From NCBI GenBank assembly GCA_035252155.1, contig DATFDL010000779.1:1-10871 (forward strand): a stretch of 10,871 nt of DNA, given 5' to 3'. Position numbers and translations under genes: made by a program. This DNA comes from JAICLL01 sp035252155 (GTDB lineage Bacteria; Planctomycetota; Planctomycetia; Pirellulales; JAICIG01). Under the pieces are notes generated by a model. It was not told the DNA's origin. It worked only from the letters and a program-made list of their open reading frames with translations, and did no database searches. Shown in pieces: positions 5,990-10,871 of this stretch; the stretch's first letter is position 1; the number at the start of each line of letters is the position of its first letter.

Positions 5990-7474
5990 ATGATCTGCGT
6001 TAGTATCGGTCGTGGGCGGCACCGGCATGTGATCGCCGAACATAAGCACCTGGTCGAGCAGGGCGCCAAGCTGGTCGAGCTGCGGCTCGATTACATCAAC
6101 GGCCAGATCAACCTCAAGCGGGTGCTGACCGATCGGCCCGGGCCGGTGATCGTCACGATTCGCCGTCCCCAAGACGGAGGCAAGTACAGCGGCACGGAGG
6201 AAGAGCGGCGCACGTTGCTGCGCACCGCCATCGCCGAGGGGGTCGAGTACGTCGATCTGGAAGACGACGTGGCCGGTTCTGTCCCGCGCTATGGCAAGAC
6301 CAAGCGGATTGTCAGCCTGCACGATTTTCGCAAGACGCCGGAAGAGCTGCCCGAGATTCATGCCCGGCTGGCCGGGCTCGACCCCGACATCGTCAAGATT
6401 GCGACGTTGGCCAATAACCCGCACGACAACCTGCGAATGTTGCGGCTAGTCAAAGAGAGCAAGGTGCCCACGGTCGGCATCTGCATGGGCGACATCGGCA
6501 CGCCCTCGCGATTGTTGGCCGGCCGCTGCGGCGCTCCGTTCAGCTATGCCACCTTCCACCACGAGCGAACGCTGGCGCCGGGCCAGCTCAGCTTCCAGCA
6601 GATGACGGAGATCTACGGGTACGACCGCATCACCGCCCAAACCGAGCTGTACGGCGTAATCGGCGACCCGATCGCCCAGAGCCTCAGCCCGCTCGTCCAC
6701 AACGCCGCCTTCCGCCACTTGAAGCTGAACAAGGTCTACATTCCCTTCCGCATTCCGCGCGAGGACGTTTACAGTTTTTTGGACGACGCCCGCGAGCTGG
6801 GCATCAAGGGCCTGAGCGTCACCATTCCGCACAAAGAGGCGGTGCTCAAGCGCGTGACTAAGGTCGATGGCGCGGTGCGCGGCGTGGCGGCGGCCAACAC
6901 GCTGATTTTCGAAGAAGAGCAGGTTGCCGGCTACAACACCGATTATCGGGCGGCGATGGATTGCCTGACCAGCGCCCTGGAGGCCGACACGGGCGAGGCC
7001 GATCTGAGTTCAAAGGTGGCCTTGGTGCTGGGCGCCGGCGGTGCCGCCAAGGCGATCGCCTTCGGCTTGCAGCGGCGGGGGGCCGAGGTGGTGATCGCCA
7101 GCCGCACCCGGCAGCGGGCCGACAAGCTGGCCGAGGCACTCGGCGGCAAGTCGGTCGATTGGGGAACGCGGCATAATTTCTGGGTCGATTTGCTCATCAA
7201 CTGCACGCCCGTAGGCATGCACCCCCACGTCGATGAGACCCCTTACGACAAACACTATCTCAAGCCTTCGATGCTGGTCTTCGACACGGTGTATAATCCC
7301 GAGAGTACGCTGCTGGTCAAGGATGCGCGTGCCCGAAGCTGCACGGTGGTGACAGGCGTCGACATGTTCATTCGCCAGGCGGCGTTGCAATTCAAGCTGT
7401 TCACCGATCAAGAACCGCCGGCCGATTTGATGCGCGAGGTATTAAAGCGCGCGATCGGGCCGGCGAAGTATTAG
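5990..7474 (+). CDS. aroDE: Bifunctional 3-dehydroquinate dehydratase / shikimate dehydrogenase
   Basis: This 494-residue protein catalyses two consecutive steps of the shikimate pathway in the cytoplasm: 3-dehydroquinate to 3-dehydroshikimate, then NADPH-dependent reduction to shikimate. Residues 1-210 are a type I dehydratase: ELRLDY at 30-35, VTIRRP, YVDLE, SLHDF with catalytic His111, DIVKIAT with Schiff-base Lys136, and APGQLS near 196. Residues 219-494 are the dehydrogenase: YGVIGDPIAQSLSP (221-234), SVTIPHK with catalytic Lys282, NTD with Asp318, the nucleotide loop LGAGGAAK (347-354), SRT at 371-373 fitting NADP, and INCTPVGM. The ATG at 5990 is preferred because AAGG lies 5 nt upstream and family homology starts there. 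An in-frame ATG at 5909 would overlap the palindromic element's flank. All key residues are intact. It is first of a tight operon with aroK and a prepilin peptidase. Confidence 0.95.
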   Translation: MICVSIGRGRHRHVIAEHKHLVEQGAKLVELRLDYINGQINLKRVLTDRPGPVIVTIRRPQDGGKYSGTEEERRTLLRTAIAEGVEYVDLEDDVAGSVPRYGKTKRIVSLHDFRKTPEELPEIHARLAGLDPDIVKIATLANNPHDNLRMLRLVKESKVPTVGICMGDIGTPSRLLAGRCGAPFSYATFHHERTLAPGQLSFQQMTEIYGYDRITAQTELYGVIGDPIAQSLSPLVHNAAFRHLKLNKVYIPFRIPREDVYSFLDDARELGIKGLSVTIPHKEAVLKRVTKVDGAVRGVAAANTLIFEEEQVAGYNTDYRAAMDCLTSALEADTGEADLSSKVALVLGAGGAAKAIAFGLQRRGAEVVIASRTRQRADKLAEALGGKSVDWGTRHNFWVDLLINCTPVGMHPHVDETPYDKHYLKPSMLVFDTVYNPESTLLVKDARARSCTVVTGVDMFIRQAALQFKLFTDQEPPADLMREVLKRAIGPAKY

Positions 7475-7476
7475 TT

Positions 7477-8010
7477 ATGAATATTGTGCTCATCGGTTAT
7501 CGCGGCGTGGGCAAGAGCACGGTCGCCAGATTGTTAGCGTTGCAACTGGGCCGGCCGTGGGTCGACGCCGACGTCGAAATCGAATTGAAAGCCGGCAAAT
7601 CGATTGCGGCCATCTTTGCCGACGACGGCGAAGAGGCGTTTCGCGATTGGGAATCAGACGTCGTCGAAGAGCTGCTGTGTCGTGACGGGTTGATCATCGC
7701 CGCCGGGGGCGGTGTGGTGTTGCGCGAAGGCAACCGCCGCCGGTTGCAGGAGCGCGGCCGCGTGGTTTGGCTCCGCGCTAGCCCGGCTACGATCGCCCGC
7801 CGTGTGGCTGGCGACGCGAGCACCGCGGGGCGGCGACCGAACCTGACTACGGCCGGCGGCCAGGCCGAAATCGAGTTGCTGCTACGTGAGCGGACGCCCC
7901 TCTATCAACAGTGTGCTGAACTGTCGTTCGACACCGAGCGTAAAGACCCGGTGGAAATCGCCGCCGAAATCGCCCGTCATTTTAATCTTTCTCCCGCGGA
8001 GTGCTCGTGA
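7477..8010 (+). CDS. aroK: Shikimate kinase
   Basis: The 177-residue product phosphorylates shikimate with ATP to give shikimate 3-phosphate, the step after those of the preceding fusion enzyme. Seen in the sequence: Walker A GYRGVGKST (7-15), the shikimate-binding DAD segment with Asp32, FRDWE with Arg56, AGGG at 76-79, the lid arginine in GRRPNL (118-123), and RERTPLY (137-143). The length is normal for the family. It starts 2 nt after the aroDE stop and has no strong ribosome binding site, so translation is probably coupled. Its stop overlaps the next start by 4 nt. This could equally be labelled aroL, since the two isozyme names cannot be told apart here. Confidence 0.95.
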   Translation: MNIVLIGYRGVGKSTVARLLALQLGRPWVDADVEIELKAGKSIAAIFADDGEEAFRDWESDVVEELLCRDGLIIAAGGGVVLREGNRRRLQERGRVVWLRASPATIARRVAGDASTAGRRPNLTTAGGQAEIELLLRERTPLYQQCAELSFDTERKDPVEIAAEIARHFNLSPAECS

Positions 8011-9467
8011 ACACCTTGCTCGAACTGCCTCTGGTCTATCGTCTGGCCGCCGTAGGCGTGATCGGCCTCATTCTGGGCCACCTGGCGAACCTTGCGGCGT
8101 ATGCCTTCAGCGACGACCCCCGCCGCAACCCGTGGTCGCAGGAGCACCCTCGCGACCAGAGGAACCGCTGGCTCGACCGCTTGCCGCTCTTCGGCTGGCT
8201 GCGGCTGAGCCGCAAGACCGCCGAGTTGGGCCGCGGTTTCTGGCTGCGTGCGCTGGTGGTCGAGCTGGCGATGGCGGGGCTCTGCGCCGGGCTGTATTGG
8301 TGGGAGATCGATCAGTGGGGAATTTTGCCGCCGGGCATTGTCGGCACCCACGTCGAGCTTCCTCCCGCCCCCGGCGATCAGCAACCCGATGCTTCCAGCA
8401 CCCAACCCAGCGACGTCGGCGAGACGAAAAGCGCCGCCGACAGCGGCGACGAAGGTGACCAGCGACCGACGATCACCCGCCCCCTGGTTCGGCCCAGCCG
8501 CATCACGTGGCAGATTTTGCACGTGGTCTACGCCGGCAACGTGTTGCTCATCGTCTTGATGCTCGCGGCCACGCTGATCGATCTCGACGAGCGAATTATT
8601 CCTGACGAGATCACGGTGCCCGGCACGCTGGCCGGACTGGCGCTGGCGGCCGGTTACGCCTGGTCGCTGATGCCGGTGGGAGTCAGTTACAAATTCCCGC
8701 CGGGCATTCAGTTTGTCGAGTTCATGACCCTGGCCTTTCCCGTGTGCGAATACCCCAGGGAATGGCCGCTCTACCTCGAGGGCCGCGACCAATTGCTGCC
8801 GCTTTTAATCGCCCTGGCGGTTTACGGCTTCTGGTGCGTGTCCTTGCTGCCTTGGCTCTGGCGCCCGCGGCGAGGCTTCGACCAGGCCACGCGGATGCTG
8901 GTCGCTTATGCGATGCGGTCGCCCAACGCTCTGAGCGTGCTGCTCATGGCGCTGTGCGGCGGGGCGGGCATCGGCGTCGTCTGGTGGTTGGGCGGACCGA
9001 ATTGGACCGCGCTGTTGACCTCGTTGGCCGGACTGGCGATGGGCGGCGGATTGATCTGGATGGTGCGGCTGGTCGGCGCCCTGGCTCTTCGACGCGAGGC
9101 GATGGGTTTTGGCGATGTCACGCTGATGGCGATGATTGGCGTTTTTCTGGGCTGGCAGGCCTGCGTCGTCATTTTCTTTTTAGCGCCCATTCTCGGGCTG
9201 GTGATTGGGGGCGCCCGGTGGGCGATGGGGCGCGGCCGCGAGATTCCTTACGGGCCGTTTTTGTGTCTGGCCACGCTGATTGTCATCATGAGCTGGCGCG
9301 GCGTGTGGGACTTGTTCAGTTACGCGTTCGAACCGCTTTACCGCCTGCCGGCCTTGTTGCTGGTCGGTTTTGTTTTGATGTTCATCATGCTTTCGATCTG
9401 GCAATTGGTGGCCAACTTCAGTCACCGCAAGTCGTATCCTTCGGAAAACTCGTCGACGAGTCCTTAA
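8007..9467 (+). CDS. Type IV prepilin peptidase, A24 family, with degenerate N-terminal domain
   Basis: A 486-residue membrane protein that should cleave the leader of type IV pilin-like or type II secretion pseudopilin precursors at the inner membrane. The two catalytic aspartates of A24 peptidases are present: LIDLDERIIPDE (Asp192) and GFGD (Asp370). At least seven hydrophobic segments can be seen. The N-terminal region, which in most homologues carries zinc-binding CxxC pairs and methylates the new pilin end, keeps the LPLFGWL and FWLR landmarks but has no cysteine pair. A hydrophilic insert of about 50 residues (118-165) and a longer loop around 222-260 make it larger than typical members of about 250-290 residues. 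The start is GTG at 8007, with GGAG 5 nt upstream and a GTGA overlap with the aroK stop. A GTG at 8001 would add two residues. Confidence 0.88.
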   Translation: MNTLLELPLVYRLAAVGVIGLILGHLANLAAYAFSDDPRRNPWSQEHPRDQRNRWLDRLPLFGWLRLSRKTAELGRGFWLRALVVELAMAGLCAGLYWWEIDQWGILPPGIVGTHVELPPAPGDQQPDASSTQPSDVGETKSAADSGDEGDQRPTITRPLVRPSRITWQILHVVYAGNVLLIVLMLAATLIDLDERIIPDEITVPGTLAGLALAAGYAWSLMPVGVSYKFPPGIQFVEFMTLAFPVCEYPREWPLYLEGRDQLLPLLIALAVYGFWCVSLLPWLWRPRRGFDQATRMLVAYAMRSPNALSVLLMALCGGAGIGVVWWLGGPNWTALLTSLAGLAMGGGLIWMVRLVGALALRREAMGFGDVTLMAMIGVFLGWQACVVIFFLAPILGLVIGGARWAMGRGREIPYGPFLCLATLIVIMSWRGVWDLFSYAFEPLYRLPALLLVGFVLMFIMLSIWQLVANFSHRKSYPSENSSTSP

Positions 9468-9477
9468 ACTGATCGGC

Positions 9478-9552
9478 GGTGGCTGGGGCAGAGCCTTGGC
9501 GATGCCCCGGTGGATCCAGCCGGGGCATCGGTAAGCCTCTGCCCCAGCCACC
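9478..9552. repeat. 75-bp hairpin repeat downstream of the prepilin peptidase gene
   Basis: Two 33-bp arms (9478-9510 and 9520-9552) match at 30 of 33 positions, and the centre TGGATCCA is itself palindromic, so the whole unit folds into one long hairpin. The outer motif is GGTGGCTGGGGCAGAG. It starts 10 bp after the upstream stop codon and has no T-tract, so it may attenuate transcription or protect an mRNA end instead of acting as a classic terminator. It differs in sequence from the other two palindromic elements in the window. Confidence 0.65.
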
Positions 9553-9605
9553 TGGGAGAGATCCTTTCGTTTCAGCGGAAACGGCAGCATGGCCTATGCT
9601 TTGGC

Positions 9606-10064
9606 ATGGCCTGGCTTGAAACGATTACCGATCTTTCCGACCCTACCCGAATCGAGCGCCTGCGGCAGGCGCGATATGGTGTGATTGAGATGGCGGCGGG
9701 CAAACTGCTGCGGGTGCGGCTGCGGCCCTGGCCCAAGCTCGCTTTGCCCTGGGATATGATCTGGGGCGACTATCGGCATCGCTCGGCCGAGGGCGACCGC
9801 TGCTGGCTGTTCTATAATCAGCCGCGGCGGCTGCCGAATTTTCTGGCGTTGAAGTTCGTGGTTTCCACACGGCGCACCACGTTGGCCACCTTCCGGGGCG
9901 CCCTGGCCGTGCTCGATCAGGTAGCCCGACTCAAGAAAACCGACGCCATTGTTTGCGACGCGGCGAATTGGCGGATTTCCGACCGGCTGTTGGCCCGTTG
10001 GGGCTGGCAGGCGCACAAGCCGCAGCGCTGGCACCGGAATTTTATTAAGCGGTTTTATGGATAG
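9606..10064 (+). CDS. Conserved-looking hypothetical protein (152 aa)
   Basis: The start is taken as the ATG at 9606 (MAWLETITDL). The frame is open further upstream into the hairpin repeat, but those 32 residues look like readthrough of the repeat. There is no strong ribosome binding site. The protein is basic and rich in Trp and Arg, with no signal peptide or membrane segment. Notable segments are LRPWPKLALPWDMIWGDY (about 39-56), VVSTRRTTLATFRGALAVL (about 85-103), TDAIVCDAAN and LARWGWQAHKPQRWHRN at the C-terminus. The strand-helix pattern and the RWGW ending recall the last part of a GNAT-like acyltransferase fold, but the acetyl-CoA loop is not evident, so no function is assigned. It is codirectional with the shikimate operon and separated from it by the hairpin repeat. 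Confidence 0.7.
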   Translation: MAWLETITDLSDPTRIERLRQARYGVIEMAAGKLLRVRLRPWPKLALPWDMIWGDYRHRSAEGDRCWLFYNQPRRLPNFLALKFVVSTRRTTLATFRGALAVLDQVARLKKTDAIVCDAANWRISDRLLARWGWQAHKPQRWHRNFIKRFYG

Positions 10065-10067
10065 GCT

Positions 10068-10167
10068 GTAGGGTGGGACGAGCTTGCGAGTCCCACCTTT
10101 CGTATGCGCCACCCGGATGCGCCAGTTTGAGCTAACGGTGGGACTCGTTTCACTCGTCCCACCCTAC
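10068..10167. repeat. 100-bp nested hairpin repeat between convergent genes
   Basis: The left arm (10068-10097) begins GTAGGGTGGGACGAG and ends GTCCCACC. The right arm (10137-10167) is its inverted near-copy, so the ends pair with each other. Each arm also folds by itself (GGTGGGAC with GTCCCACC). The 39-bp centre contains two copies of ATGCGCCA (10104-10111 and 10117-10124). It starts 3 bp after the stop of the 152-aa gene and lies between that gene and the convergent channel gene. Similar GTAGGGTGGG repeats occur, from memory, in many bacterial genomes. Confidence 0.65.
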
Positions 10168-10190
10168 GCCGCTACGCGATGCGGCCCCGA

Positions 10191-10237
10191 CGAACAAAGC
10201 GGCGGCACGGCGTCGGACCTGCCGAAGCCGTGCCGCC
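10191..10237 (-). terminator. Terminator of the mechanosensitive channel gene
   Basis: An 11-bp perfect stem (GGCGGCACGGC at 10201-10211 with its complement at 10227-10237) continues after one mismatch as TCGG/CCGA around a 5-base loop. It lies 27 nt past the channel stop codon. On the minus strand the stem is followed by GCTTTGTTCG, a T-rich but interrupted tail. Confidence 0.6.
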
Positions 10238-10264
10238 AGACGACATTCAAGTTGCGCGCCGAAG

Positions 10265-10871
10265 TTACCGCACCGCTTCGTTGAGCATCTTGGTGTTGGG
10301 CACGCTATGTCGGTTCAGGAGTCCGTCTTCCTCGGTCTCGATGACCGTGGCCACGGGACCGACATCGCGGACCGTGCCGTCCATGCCGGCCACGTGAATC
10401 CGGTCGCCCGCGTGCATCCGCTGCCGCAGGTAATAGCCAGCCAGAATGCCGCCCATCACGTCGCGTCCGCCGAGGCCAAAAGCCAGGCCGAAGCCCAGGG
10501 CCAGCCCGCCGAAGGCGATCAAGATCAGCTCCTTCAAAATGCCGACCTCGATGTGCAATTGGTCAAAGGCCCCGATGAAGGTCACCAGCGCCAGCACGTA
10601 GTAGACGGCGTTGGCCAGGTTTTCGGCATAGCTGATGCCGACGCGGTCGGCGCTGGTGGCGATCACGCCTCGCAAGAAACCGGCGAGCAACAGGCCCACA
10701 ACGACTACCACGGTTGCTACAAGCAGGTTTGGAATGTAGCCGAAGAATTTTTCCATGGCGTCGCTGACCGCCGGAATCTTCAGAATGTTGAAGGCCGCGG
10801 CCAGGAAGAGGCACATAGTCAGCCAGAAAACCATCTGTCCGACGATCGCCGGCACATTGTGCTTAATGCCC
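10265..10871 (-). CDS. MscS-type mechanosensitive ion channel (5' end outside window)
   Basis: The minus-strand frame ends with TAA at 10267-10265 and remains open to the right edge (GIKHNVPAIVG before the first internal GTG), so the N-terminus is missing. Visible parts, in order: a hydrophobic segment VFWLTMCLFLAAAF, a second segment after YIPN (LLVATVVVVVGLLLAGF), a third (VYYVLALVTFIGAF), then the Gly/Ala-rich pore helix with GGLALGFGLAFGLGGRDV and ILAGYYLR. This agrees with the conserved TM helix found in MscS-like channels. A short beta domain follows (GMDGTVRDVGPVATVIET, then SVPNTKMLN) and the protein stops there, so the C-terminal alpha/beta domain of E. coli MscS is absent. The expected role is release of solutes across the inner membrane on osmotic downshift. 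It is convergent with the 152-aa gene. Confidence 0.85.
   Translation of the reverse strand, partial: GIKHNVPAIVGQMVFWLTMCLFLAAAFNILKIPAVSDAMEKFFGYIPNLLVATVVVVVGLLLAGFLRGVIATSADRVGISYAENLANAVYYVLALVTFIGAFDQLHIEVGILKELILIAFGGLALGFGLAFGLGGRDVMGGILAGYYLRQRMHAGDRIHVAGMDGTVRDVGPVATVIETEEDGLLNRHSVPNTKMLNEAVR

Noticed and set aside
7977..8792. Minus-strand ORF of 271 codons opposite the prepilin peptidase
   Set aside because: High GC leaves long open frames on the opposite strand. The product is Gln/Arg/His-rich with no hydrophobic core, while the plus strand encodes both A24 active-site motifs.
8744..9472. Plus-strand ORF of 242 codons in another frame within the prepilin peptidase gene
   Set aside because: It is rich in Ala, Arg and Gly without motifs and fully overlaps the well-supported frame.

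Overview
The window looks like chromosomal DNA from a GC-rich planctomycete, probably of the Pirellulales type. The reasons are a fused 3-dehydroquinate dehydratase/shikimate dehydrogenase next to shikimate kinase, a prepilin peptidase of the planctomycete style that lacks the zinc cysteines, and intergenic spaces filled with large palindromic repeats. This placement is inferred from protein features and was not tested by database search.

Region 1 (1-4729, minus strand) holds three genes in one direction. First in transcription order is an 862-residue protein that joins an N-terminal metallo-beta-lactamase (MBL) fold hydrolase to a C-terminal caspase/gingipain-like (clan CD) cysteine peptidase. 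It is followed by a 160-residue charged protein of unknown function, with a perfect TATAAT box in front of it. Last is a long exported protein with a poly-glycine linker that runs off the left edge. This is the most unusual part of the window and the best candidate for an undescribed system.

Region 2 (4730-5989) is 1.26 kb without a convincing intact gene. It holds a 47-codon minus-strand ORF that looks like the end of a decayed gene, a cluster of perfect palindromes, two minus-strand terminator-like hairpins with T-tracts, one plus-strand terminator-like hairpin, two arrays of a degenerate 7-bp repeat, and a 129-bp palindromic MITE-like element flanked by a 12-bp direct repeat.

Region 3 (5990-10064, plus strand) starts with three tightly spaced genes: aroDE (shikimate pathway steps 3 and 4), aroK (step 5, 2 nt later) and a type IV prepilin peptidase (start overlapping the aroK stop by 4 nt). 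They are probably one transcript. A 75-bp hairpin repeat then separates them from a 152-residue conserved-looking protein of unknown function. Region 4 (10065-10871) holds a 100-bp nested hairpin repeat, a terminator, and the 3' part of a convergent MscS-type mechanosensitive channel gene that runs off the right edge.
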